Shown: positions 25,966-35,258, counted from the first letter of the stretch. The stretch: DNA of 64,000 nt from Martinezella lusitana (GCF_900094565.1 NZ_FMAF01000011.1:1-64000); one strand, 5' to 3'. The notes: generated by a model from the letters alone, not told the origin. Made by a program: numbers and translations.

Positions 25966-26223
25966 CTAAAGGCCATTCCTGATCGGAAACATATCCTCGC
26001 CGTAGTGGTGAAGCCTTGTGTGATGCCGTCGGCATAACCAGCGCACCTTTAAAGGGTCGTCGTATTGATCATGATGGGCGTCGACCGTTTCAATCCCGCA
26101 GACCTCACATGTTTGCTTTTCCAGCTCGCCTGCCTTTACGGCTCGCTGTACAGCAAGATGAGCATCATATTTCGCTGGATTAGCACGGCGCCAATTTGCT
26201 TGGCGGGTGTCGGTTTTCAGCAT
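25966..26223 (-). CDS. Small HNH-like zinc-finger protein, 85 aa
   Basis: 85 residues starting MLKTDTRQANWRRANPAKYD. The core KQTCEVCGIETVDAHHDQYD followed by WLCRRHHTRLHH has the Cys-x2-Cys, DAHH and C-x2-HH spacing of short HNH-nuclease-like zinc fingers common in phages and mobile regions. It may bind or nick DNA but lacks the flanking parts of a full homing endonuclease. The upstream in-frame extension (to 26352) is rejected because it carries no signal. No operon partner is evident. Confidence 0.5.
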   Translation of the reverse strand: MLKTDTRQANWRRANPAKYDAHLAVQRAVKAGELEKQTCEVCGIETVDAHHDQYDDPLKVRWLCRRHHTRLHHYGEDMFPIRNGL

Positions 26224-26476
26224 CGCCGCATCCTGTGCCTGTAATTTTGCGCTCTCGACCGATAGATACCTGGAGAGGGCTGCAGGCTCAAGTTTCCGCA
26301 CAGAGCGACGGCGTCTGTCCGTGGCTCCGCGTCCGAAAACAAGATTTCGCATTGCCAGGAATGATCAGGGTTGGGCCATCGAGATCCAAGTTTGCTGCCC
26401 GCAATCTTCGCACGGTGGATACGATATCGCTCGTGTCGATCGGTGCTCCCGATCGTAGCGCGCTGGATGACTAAGC

Positions 26477-26760
26477 TTGAAATTTCTGCTCGATACATAT
26501 GTCCTGAAGGAGATCGGTCGAGCCGAACTGCACGAGAATGTGGCAGCCCTCGATACGATTGACGATTCCGATCTCGCGACAAGCGTGAGCTCAGTTCGAG
26601 AGACTGCGAAAGGCATCAAAAAAATTGTAGGACCGACGCTGTCGCGAACGTGTCCGCCAACGCTTCCGACGCCATCTTCGCCGCCTATGAAGGTCGGTAT
26701 CCTTCCTGTCGATGACAATATCGCCCGTCTTGAGCCATTCTTTCACTCATTCACCGAGCT
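26477..26760 (+). pseudogene. Decayed VapC-like PIN-domain toxin
   Basis: A TTG start opens KFLLDTYVLKEIGRAELHEN, which strongly resembles the N-terminus of VapC toxins (usually FLLDTNVLSE; the first catalytic Asp is kept, the following Asn is Tyr). Later segments of the toxin appear in different frames: an Ala-rich stretch with FAAYEGR in one, then ILPVDDNIARLE in another. This indicates frameshifts and loss of the central acidic residues. No antitoxin gene is recognisable upstream. It is a remnant of a toxin-antitoxin module. Confidence 0.55.
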
Positions 26761-26825
26761 TCACCGCACTGCGCTCATTTTAGGACTCAACCACCACCAA
26801 ACGTAGTCTTTGATTCTCTGCACGA

Positions 26826-29270
26826 TTAGAGCGCTAAGACAGCGCCCTTTTGCGTGACAGTTCCACTCAAACGGATGTCGGTGGCCGAGAACCCAGCCAT
26901 AACTGCAAATTCCCCCGTCTCTATCCGCCAGCACCGCTCGGTCGTGTCGAAGAAGGCAAATGTTCGGGCGTCAAGAATGAAACTGAGCCTTCGTTTCTCA
27001 CCGGGTTCCAGGGCGATTTTCGAGAAGGCTTTCAGTTCTTTGACCGGTCTGGGTACAGATGCTTCAACATCGCCGACATAGATTTGCACCACTGCCGAAC
27101 CTGGCCGCTCGCTGACGTTGGTCAATCCCAGTGTCGCTGTCACCGCGCCGGCAGCATCCGGCAGCCCTACCGTCAGCTCTGACATCGCAAAGCTTGAATA
27201 ACCAAGACCATGACCGAAGGGGAACAGTGGCTTAATGTCCTGGCGATCGTAGTGCCGATATCCAACGAACACACCTTCGTCATATCGCACATGGCCATTC
27301 TTGCCTGGATAGACCGCGTCATCCTCGGTATGTGTGGGATTGTCAGCCCAGCGCACGGGGAAGGTCTGTGCCAGTCGGCCCGAAGGCTCGGCCTTGCCGA
27401 GGAGGACATCGGCGATCGCGTTGCCAGCTTCCTGGCCGGGATACCAGCATTGCAGTACTGCACGAGCACTGGAAAGCCAGGGCATTTCCACCGGTCCACC
27501 AGTTTGCAGGACGACAATCGTGTTCGGATTGGCCGCAATTACCGCCTCAACAAGCTGGTCCTGCAGACCGGGAAGCGCAATGCCGCGGAGATCGGAGCCC
27601 TCGGTATCCCAGTCGCCCGTTCTGCCCACGAAGACTACCGCATGATCAGCCTTCGCGGCGACGGCTGCTGCCTCGGCAATCTCCGCTTCGGCCGAAAACC
27701 TGCCTATTCCTACCCGAATTGCGGCGATATAGAGGTTGACGTGATCGTGCCGGGCGTACTCGGCGACGACCTCGTATTTACGGCCGGCTTCGAGCGTGAT
27801 TTCACCCACGACCTCCTCGCAGCCTTCTTCAAAGAATGTGGTACCACGTGTCCAGGAAGCCCAGGCGTCCACCACAAGCCTGCCGTCCACATAGACACGG
27901 CCAAGCCCCGCCGAGGTCAGGCCGACGCGATAGCCGCCGGCTTCTGAGGCTGTGAAGACGGTGCGCATTCGGGCGGAAAAGCGATGCGGATCGACGGTGC
28001 CCCCGGCCACGGGGGGCAACCATACACCGAGGCTCGACGGTTCCTCGATAACATTCACGGGCTCGCCAGCAAGCTCCCTCCCTTGGAAAAATTCGAAGGT
28101 TGTCGGGTTTTCGATCAGCGGCTGAAACCGATAGTTGCTGCAACCTTGAGCGTAGAACACGTTCTCCTCACCCAGGGCGTCCGCCAGCCCCTGCCACGGA
28201 CTGACGACATAGTGGGGGTTCAACTGCGCCGAGCCGCCTCCCATAATCTGCGCGATCTTGGCATTGGGTCCAATGATGGCGACCGTACCTTGCTGAGCCA
28301 ATGGCAGGATGCCGTCATTCTGTAGCAGAACTGCGCTTTCCGCTCCCGCGCGCCTGATGAGTGCCCTATGTTCCGGCCGATTAGTGGCGTACTCCTTAAA
28401 CTCGCGATGATCGTTGATTGCGCCGGTGCGTTCCATCAGGGTCAGGATATTGTGCACACAGGCGCGGACGGTCTCGACACTTACCTCGCCCGCGTCGATC
28501 GCCGCCAGAAGCTTGGAGCCGCGGTCGCGGGTCGGGCCCGGCATCTCCAAATCCAGCCCAGCATTCACGGTGGGTGCGGTCGAACGCGAGCCGAACCAGT
28601 CCGACATCACCACGCCGTTAAAACCCCAGCCACCGCGCAGTACCTCGTTCAACAGCCAATGGCTTTCCGCCGTGTAAGTACCGTTTAGTTTGTTATATGA
28701 AGACATCACGGCCCAGACCTTTGCCCGCTTCACCGCCGCCTCAAAGGGTATTAGGTAGACTTCGCGCAGAGTGCGTTCATCGATATCTGAAGAGATGGTT
28801 GTACGTTCGATCTCGGACTCGTTGCCAGCGAAATGTTTTATCGTGGCACCCACTTTCTTGGACTGCAGACCTTCGATATAGCCGACGGCAAGTTCCGCCG
28901 TCAGTATCGGATCCTCAGAGAAACACTCAAAGTTTCGGCCGTTTGTGACGCTGCGCTGGATGTTAACGGTCGGCGCCAGCGAGACATGGGCCCCTTTGGA
29001 AAGAACCTCGTCACCTAGCGCACTGCCGATTTCCCTGGCTAGGTCCGGGTTCCAACTCGCTCCGATGGCAATGCCTACCGGGAAAGCCGCTGCAGTCACA
29101 CCCCCGACAAAAGACCCCGCCCCGCGGGCGCCGTTGGGGCCGTCCGTCAAGCGCAATCTCCCTACCCCTAGGCGGTCGATGGGCGGTAAAGACCAGAACG
29201 TATCGCCGGAAAGTAGCGAGACCTGCTCGGCCAAGGTCATATTATCGAGCAATGCTCTCGTATCAGTCAT
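26826..29270 (-). CDS. GH3 beta-glucosidase with inserted PA14 domain
   Basis: An 814-residue family 3 glycoside hydrolase without a signal peptide, so probably cytoplasmic. The N-terminal barrel begins MTLAEQVSLLSGDTFWSLPP and includes KHFAGNESE and GVVMSDWFGSRS, where the Asp (about residue 221) is the predicted nucleophile. A PA14-like beta-sandwich (about residues 425-500, with GGYRVGLTSAGLGRVYVDGR) interrupts the second domain, as in many bacterial beta-glucosidases. A fibronectin-III-like domain closes the protein (PRPVKELKAFSKIALEPGEK). The frame stays open 64 codons further upstream (to 29462), and the start at 29270 has only a modest GAGGAAG signal. It would release the aglycone from a glucoside. 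A GntR-type operator lies upstream. Confidence 0.87.
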   Translation of the reverse strand: MTDTRALLDNMTLAEQVSLLSGDTFWSLPPIDRLGVGRLRLTDGPNGARGAGSFVGGVTAAAFPVGIAIGASWNPDLAREIGSALGDEVLSKGAHVSLAPTVNIQRSVTNGRNFECFSEDPILTAELAVGYIEGLQSKKVGATIKHFAGNESEIERTTISSDIDERTLREVYLIPFEAAVKRAKVWAVMSSYNKLNGTYTAESHWLLNEVLRGGWGFNGVVMSDWFGSRSTAPTVNAGLDLEMPGPTRDRGSKLLAAIDAGEVSVETVRACVHNILTLMERTGAINDHREFKEYATNRPEHRALIRRAGAESAVLLQNDGILPLAQQGTVAIIGPNAKIAQIMGGGSAQLNPHYVVSPWQGLADALGEENVFYAQGCSNYRFQPLIENPTTFEFFQGRELAGEPVNVIEEPSSLGVWLPPVAGGTVDPHRFSARMRTVFTASEAGGYRVGLTSAGLGRVYVDGRLVVDAWASWTRGTTFFEEGCEEVVGEITLEAGRKYEVVAEYARHDHVNLYIAAIRVGIGRFSAEAEIAEAAAVAAKADHAVVFVGRTGDWDTEGSDLRGIALPGLQDQLVEAVIAANPNTIVVLQTGGPVEMPWLSSARAVLQCWYPGQEAGNAIADVLLGKAEPSGRLAQTFPVRWADNPTHTEDDAVYPGKNGHVRYDEGVFVGYRHYDRQDIKPLFPFGHGLGYSSFAMSELTVGLPDAAGAVTATLGLTNVSERPGSAVVQIYVGDVEASVPRPVKELKAFSKIALEPGEKRRLSFILDARTFAFFDTTERCWRIETGEFAVMAGFSATDIRLSGTVTQKGAVLAL

Positions 29271-29592
29271 CTTCTCTGCTTCCTCAATCTCAACACTTAC
29301 CGTTCCCAGATCGGGCATCTCGATATGCATATTGGGAAAGCTGGTGAGGTCGGCGTCATCCGTGGAGCCGTCCATCCATGAGAAGGACCCGTTTGTTCCC
29401 CAAGGCGCCGTCACCACGACGACGACATGTTCGCAGTCTTCACATGGCCGAGATGCCGTCACCGCTTTCCACTGAAAACAAGGACATCGCGGTTTGATCG
29501 ATGTAAGCGGTGAAAGTTGTGCCGGCTGCGGCAGCGCCGGTTCTGGAGTTATTCCTGCGCAAGTTCGCGAGACAATTTGATAAACCTAAACA

Positions 29593-29611
29593 TGCTTTAT
29601 CAGACAATCTG
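29593..29611. promoter_or_regulatory. GntR-type operator, site A (bgl / chemoreceptor intergenic)
   Basis: TGCTTTATCAGACAATCTG, whose right half is perfect (GACAATCTG) and left half partial. A second GACAAT half follows at 29618. It lies between the divergent GH3 gene and the chemoreceptor gene. On the minus strand TCAACA and TGTTTA flank the site with 17-base spacing, which would serve the GH3 gene; on the plus strand TTGACA (29612-29617) follows it and has no clear -10 partner. Confidence 0.6.
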
Positions 29612-29730
29612 TTGACAGACAATCCTCAGTCGCGCAGCCTCGTGTCGTCATTGATGATTCGATGCTTCCATCGGAGGCGGATCCCGATTGATGAAGCTTC
29701 TTCACCGCCTATGGACAAGGATGGACCACA

Positions 29731-32247
29731 ATGGACAGGCTGTTGTCCCGTTTCCGGCTACAGACAAAAGTAATCATTTTCGTACTGCCTTTCATAATCA
29801 GTATTTGCGCGGTGGGGTTTTTGGGGCACTACGCCGCGGGTCTCCTACAAAGCCGCCTGGAAACCTCAAGCCAGGTGATGCAGGTGCTCTCGGGTTTCCG
29901 TGACGTCTCCGCCTCGATGAGAGAGTTTCTCGACGAGGCGTCGGAAGAAAGGCGCGATCGCGTGAAGGCTGACCTGCTCGCGCAGCAATCGCATCTGCAG
30001 GCTTTGGTGACGAATGCCGGAGCTACGGCGGAAAGCGAAGGCCTCCAGTCGGCAAACGCGATTATGCTGGACGTGGTGAACAATTTTGGTTCTCTCTGGA
30101 GCATCCATGAAAGCGAAGAGAAACTGATAAGCTCGATCGCCAATCATTCTGAATCGCTGGTTTGGTCGCAGAATGAAATGCTCAGGCTAGCAGACGAGTT
30201 AAGGAAGTCCGGCGAGCAGTCCGAGGGCGCCGCCAAATCGATGTTGCGCGATGCCGACAGGGTGACAGGCTATGCAACCTTCTTCCTTGATCTTGCCGCG
30301 GGCTACCAATCCGCCGGAACGACCGAGCTGAAACTCAAATATTTGGGCGGCAAAGTGGGCGAGTTGCGTCGGAGCGCCCGAAATCTGCGGGCTTCCTTGC
30401 CATCGGACGCCACAAAACTGTCGAGCTCGGTCGATGGCGCGGTGAAAAGCGTAACACAACTTCTGTCGCAGGGCGCTTCATCGGACAACACCGTAGGCCT
30501 CGACACCGCAATGTCCGCGTTCAAGGAAATCTCCGTCGCGATTAACGCGGTAGCGAACCAGCAAACAAAGAAAGCAATCGTCGAGTTCGCAGGTCTCGAC
30601 CAACATTTGGCGAAGATCAGCAGCGCCTTGGACGGCAGCCGAAGACTTTCAGACTCCAGCTATCTCATCAGGATAAACCTTGCGCGCTTCATAGCCGACC
30701 CTACCGAACAAAACCGTGCGCAGCTCGTCCAGAACTTTGACAGAACGAAGAAGGAGATATTGGACATCTGGAGTGCCGCTTCCGACCTCGACCTTTTCAA
30801 GGCAGTCCAGAATACGGTGCCGCCGGCGGTAGAGGGTATGACGCAGGACAGTGCGAAGCTCGTCGAGATCTCGGAAGTGAGGCGTGCGCAATATAGGCAA
30901 ACGACAGACCAGTTGAACACCATATGGGGCCACCTCACGACGTTTGCCGACGCCCAGCGCGCAAGAGCCATTGAAGAGACGGCTTACGCGAATGGCATTG
31001 GCCTCATCACGACATTTGCCGGCGTCCTCGTCGCACTTCTCGCTGGCTTCGGGATGATTGCGACTTTCAAAAAACCTGTTGTCCAGTTGACCGACGACAT
31101 GCGGCGTTTGGCGGAAGGGGACCTTGACATTGAGATCGGCGGTTCTGAGCGCGCTGATGAGCTCGGAGAAATGGCCCGGGCGCTCTGTGTCTTCAGGGAG
31201 AATGCCGCGAGGAAGATCGAGATCGAGAACGACGCGGATCGTCAACGATCGGCTTCCGAAGCTGAACGTCGGCACAACGAGGCGGAGAAAGCCGAGATCG
31301 ACAAACAGATCGGCGACGCCGTCGACAGTCTTGCCGCTGGGCTGGAGAGGTTATCCAACGGTGATGTTTCGAGCACGATCGATCAACCGTTCTCCGGGCG
31401 GCTGGAACAATTGCGACGGGACTTCAACAATTCGTTGCTGCGTTTGCAGGCGACGATGTCGGAACTTCGCGGCAACATCGTGCTCATTCGGCAAAATGCA
31501 GACAACCTCAGCAGTGGCGCCGATGATCTCTCCCGCCGCAGCGAGCGTCAAGCCGCGTCGTTGGAGGAGACCGCGGCCGCTGTTCATCAACTCACCGCGA
31601 CGGTGCGTTCCTCGACAGAGCAGGCACAAGCCGCAGCCCAGCTGGTAAAAGAAACCAAGCAGGCCGCGGATGCGTCTGCTTCAGTGGTCACGAACGCGGT
31701 TGACGCTATGGGACGAATAGAAGCGGCTTCCGGGCGCATTTCGCAAATCATCGGCGTCATCGACGAGATTGCCTTCCAGACCAATCTCCTGGCACTCAAT
31801 GCCGGTGTCGAGGCCGCGAGAGCTGGAGAAGCGGGGCAGGGCTTCGCTGTCGTGGCCCAGGAAGTCAGGGAACTTGCCCAGCGGTCGGCTCTAGCCGCCC
31901 AGGAAATCAAGGAACTCATAGCAAGATCAAGCGAGGAAGTCGCCTCGGGATCGCGATTGGTGAACGAGGCGGGCAAGGTGCTGATTGCGATATCGTCGAA
32001 TGTTGCCGGAATTTCCGAAAGGGTTGAGCTTATCGCTGCGGCGAGCAGGGACCAGGCGGCTTCGCTTATCGAAGTGAACCAGGCCGTTGGCGAGATCGAT
32101 GACAGCACCCAGCGAAACGCTGCCATCGCCGAGCAAGCCCACGCCGCCACCCAGGAACTCACAAAAGAGACCCAGCGGCTGATGCAGCAGATCGAACAGT
32201 TCAACATCGGCAGGCCAAGGGGTCACGTGCTTTCGATCGTTTCCTGA
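29731..32247 (+). CDS. Methyl-accepting chemotaxis protein
   Basis: An 838-residue chemoreceptor. A first membrane helix (residues about 12-32) is followed by a large periplasmic helical sensor (about 33-418), a second membrane helix (about 420-443), a HAMP domain and a second HAMP-like stretch (about 530-580). The signalling domain follows, with the hairpin-tip signature IDEIAFQTNLLALNAG...EAARAGEAGQGFAVVAQEVR (about 677-712). It sits among the catabolic genes next to a regulon operator, so it probably steers cells toward the substrate or its glycoside. AAGGA precedes the ATG at 29731. The sensor domain is not assigned to a named ligand class. Confidence 0.88.
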   Translation: MDRLLSRFRLQTKVIIFVLPFIISICAVGFLGHYAAGLLQSRLETSSQVMQVLSGFRDVSASMREFLDEASEERRDRVKADLLAQQSHLQALVTNAGATAESEGLQSANAIMLDVVNNFGSLWSIHESEEKLISSIANHSESLVWSQNEMLRLADELRKSGEQSEGAAKSMLRDADRVTGYATFFLDLAAGYQSAGTTELKLKYLGGKVGELRRSARNLRASLPSDATKLSSSVDGAVKSVTQLLSQGASSDNTVGLDTAMSAFKEISVAINAVANQQTKKAIVEFAGLDQHLAKISSALDGSRRLSDSSYLIRINLARFIADPTEQNRAQLVQNFDRTKKEILDIWSAASDLDLFKAVQNTVPPAVEGMTQDSAKLVEISEVRRAQYRQTTDQLNTIWGHLTTFADAQRARAIEETAYANGIGLITTFAGVLVALLAGFGMIATFKKPVVQLTDDMRRLAEGDLDIEIGGSERADELGEMARALCVFRENAARKIEIENDADRQRSASEAERRHNEAEKAEIDKQIGDAVDSLAAGLERLSNGDVSSTIDQPFSGRLEQLRRDFNNSLLRLQATMSELRGNIVLIRQNADNLSSGADDLSRRSERQAASLEETAAAVHQLTATVRSSTEQAQAAAQLVKETKQAADASASVVTNAVDAMGRIEAASGRISQIIGVIDEIAFQTNLLALNAGVEAARAGEAGQGFAVVAQEVRELAQRSALAAQEIKELIARSSEEVASGSRLVNEAGKVLIAISSNVAGISERVELIAAASRDQAASLIEVNQAVGEIDDSTQRNAAIAEQAHAATQELTKETQRLMQQIEQFNIGRPRGHVLSIVS

Positions 32248-32273
32248 CTTCGTAGACAATCACCACTATTGTG

Positions 32274-32302
32274 TTGACAGATTTTCATACAATCTGTCAA
32301 AT
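32274..32302 (+). promoter_or_regulatory. GntR-type operator-promoter, site B (MBL/ADH operon)
   Basis: TTGACA (32274-32279), then the palindrome CAGATTTTCATACAATCTG (32278-32296), then TCAAAT as -10 (32297-32302) with exactly 17 bases between the boxes. The MBL gene starts 30 bases later. An extra CAATCTG half-site is at 32311. Confidence 0.75.
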
Positions 32303-32331
32303 GGTGCAGCCAATCTGGGAGGATAAGCGGC

Positions 32332-33225
32332 GTGCTCAATGACCAAGCGCATCAGACTAAGTTGCCCTATTTCTATCCGTTCAAGTTCGGAAGCGGCGAA
32401 ATAACGGTACTTTCGGACGGACCGTTGGAATTGGGCGACCCACGGGAGAATTTCCTCGGGGTCGACGCAGCCACGGTGACGGAAATGCTCGACAGGAACT
32501 TCCTGTCCAGTTCGTCGGTGACCCTCGAGCAGAACATCCCGCTGGTCAAAATCAACGGAAAGACCATCCTGTTCGACACCGGGATGGGGACGTCGAAGAT
32601 TTTCGGGCCGACGACCGGTCGCCTGCTGAAGAGCATGCAGGAGGCAGGGATCGACACTTTGGAAGTCGATGCCGTGGTGTTGTCCCACGCACACATCGAC
32701 CACACCGGCGGACTTTGCGATCAGGACGGCAAGCTTAATTTTCCCAACGCGGAGATCTTCATAAGCGAAAGCGACTTCGATGACTGGACCGACGGAGGCA
32801 AGCTTGATGACGGTTTCAAGGCCCAGGTGGAAAATGCCCGGAGGAACCTTCTTCCACACCGTGATCGGATAACGCATTTCGTGGACGGTCAGGAGTTTCT
32901 GCCGGGCGTGCAGGCAGTGCACGCTCCAGGCCACACCTTGGGCCACTTCTGCTTCCTCATGCAGTCGGGCAACGATCGGCTCTGCTTCCTCGGCGATCTG
33001 ACCCATCATCATATCCTGCTGATGGAACGCCCGTGGATGGAGTTCAAGTACGACACCGATCCCAAGCTCTCGGCGCGGTCGCGCACACGGGTGCTGGATA
33101 TGCTCGCGACAGACCGCATACCAGTGATGTCCTATCACTTTGCGTGGCCCGGGCTCGGCAATGTCGCCCGGGAGGGGGAAGGCTTCCGCTACGTACCCGC
33201 CGCCATGCAGATGCTCTCGAGATAG
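32332..33225 (+). CDS. Cytoplasmic MBL-fold hydrolase, paralogue of the Tat-exported one
   Basis: 297 residues, starting at a GTG after GGGAGG. The metallo-beta-lactamase fold is complete: SHAHIDHTGG, APGHTLGH, LGDLTHHH and YHFAWPGLG. It is colinear with the protein at 24790 but has no signal peptide, so the pair would act in two compartments or on two related substrates. It is first in an operon with the alcohol dehydrogenase (12-base gap) and a second MBL-fold gene, directly under site B. Lactone or ester hydrolysis is likely from the fold; the substrate is unknown. Confidence 0.8.
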   Translation: MLNDQAHQTKLPYFYPFKFGSGEITVLSDGPLELGDPRENFLGVDAATVTEMLDRNFLSSSSVTLEQNIPLVKINGKTILFDTGMGTSKIFGPTTGRLLKSMQEAGIDTLEVDAVVLSHAHIDHTGGLCDQDGKLNFPNAEIFISESDFDDWTDGGKLDDGFKAQVENARRNLLPHRDRITHFVDGQEFLPGVQAVHAPGHTLGHFCFLMQSGNDRLCFLGDLTHHHILLMERPWMEFKYDTDPKLSARSRTRVLDMLATDRIPVMSYHFAWPGLGNVAREGEGFRYVPAAMQMLSR

Positions 33226-33237
33226 GAATACGCGACA

Positions 33238-34362
33238 ATGCAGATGAAATCAGTCATTCTCCGAGAGTCAGGGCTTCCCAAGCCGTATGCAAGTTCGCGG
33301 CCTCTCAGTGTCGAGACCGTCGACCTGGCGCCTCCGGGCAATCTTGAGGTCCTGGTCAAAATCAAGGCCGCTGGTGTGTGCCACTCCGACCTGTCGGCGA
33401 TAAATGGCGACCGCCCCCGTCCATTGCCTGTCGCGTTGGGGCATGAAGCGTCCGGCATTGTCGAAGAAATCGGACCCGGTGTGGATACAGTGAAGGTTGG
33501 CGATCACGTCGTGATGTCGTTCCTGCCCATCTGCGGACACTGCGATTACTGCGCGGGAGGACGCGCAAGCCTCTGTGAGCCGGGCTATCGCGCAAACGCC
33601 GCCGGGACATTGTTGAACGGTAGCAAGCATATCCGTCTTCGGGGCTACGATATCAACCATCACAGCGGCGTATCGGCGTTTTCGGAATACGCGGTCGTGT
33701 CGGCGCACTCGGTCGTCAAGATCACCAAAGACGTGGACGTCACCATGGCGGCCTTGTTCGGATGCGCCGTGATGACAGGCGTCGGTGCCGTCGTAAATAC
33801 ATGTGGCGTGAAGCCGGGGCAGTCGGTCGCCGTCATCGGCCTGGGAGGCGTGGGGTTGTCGGCCGTCCTCGGAGCGGTGGCTAGCGGGGCAAGCGAGATC
33901 GTCGCCATCGATTTGATGCCGGAGAAGCTTGAGTTGGCTAAGGCGCTGGGCGCGACGCGTACCTTCCTGGCAACCACGCCGGATGTCATCGGCGAGGTCA
34001 AGGAAGCGACCCGCGGGGGAGTGGACTACGCCATCGAGATGGCAGGGTCGAGCAAAGCGTTCGAAACCGCGTATGGCATTACGCGGCGCGGCGGCACGAC
34101 GGCCACAGCGGGTCTGGCGAACGTGAACACCAAATTCGAGATCTCGCCGCTTCCTCTTGTCGGGGAAGAACGCGTCATCAAAGGCAGCTACATGGGGTCC
34201 TGCGTACCTTCGCGCGATGTTCCCCGCTATATCGACCTGTTCCTCAAGGGTAGGTTGCCCGTGGAGAGACTGTTGTCCAGCACTGGCCCGCTTGAGGAAA
34301 TCAACGAGGCCTTCGACCGGTTAGACCGTGGCGAGGTGATCCGGCATCTGCTGGTTCCTTAA
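33238..34362 (+). CDS. Zinc-dependent alcohol dehydrogenase (MDR family)
   Basis: A 374-residue medium-chain dehydrogenase. Catalytic zinc ligands are in GVCHSDLS and GHEASG; structural zinc cysteines are in CGHCDYCAGGRASLC; the Rossmann motif is VIGLGGVGLS, and the following Asp (IVAIDLMPEK) suggests NAD preference. It oxidises an alcohol to an aldehyde or ketone. It is coupled to MBL genes on both sides (12 and 21 bases) under site B, so alcohol oxidation and ester or lactone hydrolysis are probably consecutive steps. Confidence 0.85.
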   Translation: MQMKSVILRESGLPKPYASSRPLSVETVDLAPPGNLEVLVKIKAAGVCHSDLSAINGDRPRPLPVALGHEASGIVEEIGPGVDTVKVGDHVVMSFLPICGHCDYCAGGRASLCEPGYRANAAGTLLNGSKHIRLRGYDINHHSGVSAFSEYAVVSAHSVVKITKDVDVTMAALFGCAVMTGVGAVVNTCGVKPGQSVAVIGLGGVGLSAVLGAVASGASEIVAIDLMPEKLELAKALGATRTFLATTPDVIGEVKEATRGGVDYAIEMAGSSKAFETAYGITRRGGTTATAGLANVNTKFEISPLPLVGEERVIKGSYMGSCVPSRDVPRYIDLFLKGRLPVERLLSSTGPLEEINEAFDRLDRGEVIRHLLVP

Positions 34363-34383
34363 GCCTGCGGAAGGAGCGAGAAT

Positions 34384-35160
34384 TTGACCGACTGGAAAGT
34401 CCTGGCGATACATTACGGCACTGCGGTTCGGCCCGTTGGCGAACTCGGCCTGGAAGCAGGAGATCCCCACGACGCCCCGGGCAGGATCGAGTATTTCGTT
34501 TGGTTGATCCGCCATGGTGAACGTCTGATCCTGGTTGACACCGGGTTTAGCCCGCAGGAGGCTGAAAGGCGCGGGAGGACCATGTTGATCCATCCGGTCG
34601 AGGCGCTTCGCCAGCTCGGGATTTCCGCATCGTCCATTACCGACGTCGTCATCACGCATCTTCACTATGATCACGCGGGAAACCTTGCGGACTTCCCCGA
34701 AGCCCTGTTCCACTTGCAGGATCGGGAGATGGCCTACGGTACAGGACGATGCATGTGCCATGATCGTCTTCGGCGTCCCTTTGCGGTGGACGCCGTAGTC
34801 GATGCAGTCCGCCTGACGTTTTCCGGCAGGGTGTGCTTCCACGACGGGAACGGCGAGATTATGGAGGGGCTCACTATCCATCTCGTCGGCGGTCATTCTA
34901 GGGGCCTTCAGGTCGTGAGGCTGGACGATGGCAATGACGTCGTCGTTATCGCATCGGACGCACTCCATTTTCAACGCTATCTAGAGCATGACGACGTCTT
35001 TCCGCTTTTCGCCGATTACGCCGACGTACTGGAGGGATACCGAACTCTCCGTGAGCTTTCAGGACCGTCCGGAGTACTCGTTCCAGGCCACGATCCCGCA
35101 GTCCTGACGAGTTTCCCATCGCTGTCACCGGATCTCGCATTTGCAAAGGTTCTACGGTAA
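34384..35160 (+). CDS. MBL-fold hydrolase, N-acyl-homoserine-lactonase-like
   Basis: 258 residues from a TTG start preceded by GAAGGAGCG. ITHLHYDHAGN is the HxHxDH motif in the form typical of the AHL-lactonase-like subfamily, and VGGHSRGLQ, ASDALHF and VPGHDP give the remaining metal ligands. It is a different MBL branch from the two paralogues at 24790 and 32332. Last gene of the site-B operon. It could open a lactone made by the alcohol dehydrogenase next door; a quorum-quenching role is possible but less supported by context. Confidence 0.75.
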   Translation: MTDWKVLAIHYGTAVRPVGELGLEAGDPHDAPGRIEYFVWLIRHGERLILVDTGFSPQEAERRGRTMLIHPVEALRQLGISASSITDVVITHLHYDHAGNLADFPEALFHLQDREMAYGTGRCMCHDRLRRPFAVDAVVDAVRLTFSGRVCFHDGNGEIMEGLTIHLVGGHSRGLQVVRLDDGNDVVVIASDALHFQRYLEHDDVFPLFADYADVLEGYRTLRELSGPSGVLVPGHDPAVLTSFPSLSPDLAFAKVLR

Positions 35161-35208
35161 TGGGGACGCATGGAATGTCCGGTAAGAGGCCAGGCGTGGG
35201 TGTTCTTC

Positions 35209-35258
35209 GTTTTCGTCAGACAATCGGGTTGTCTCATCGGGATAACCCACCATATAGT
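35209..35258 (+). promoter_or_regulatory. GntR autoregulatory operator and promoter, site C
   Basis: GTTTTCGTCAGACAATCGG (35209-35227) is a degenerate copy of the palindrome, directly followed by an inverted half, GGTTGTCTC. TTGTCT (35229-35234) and TATAGT (35253-35258) form a promoter with an 18-base spacer for the GntR gene. Confidence 0.55.

Noticed and set aside
34384..35160. Quorum-quenching AHL lactonase
   Set aside because: The fold and HLHYDH motif fit, but operon context (alcohol dehydrogenase, MBL paralogue, GntR operator) favours a catabolic lactonase. No autoinducer genes are nearby.
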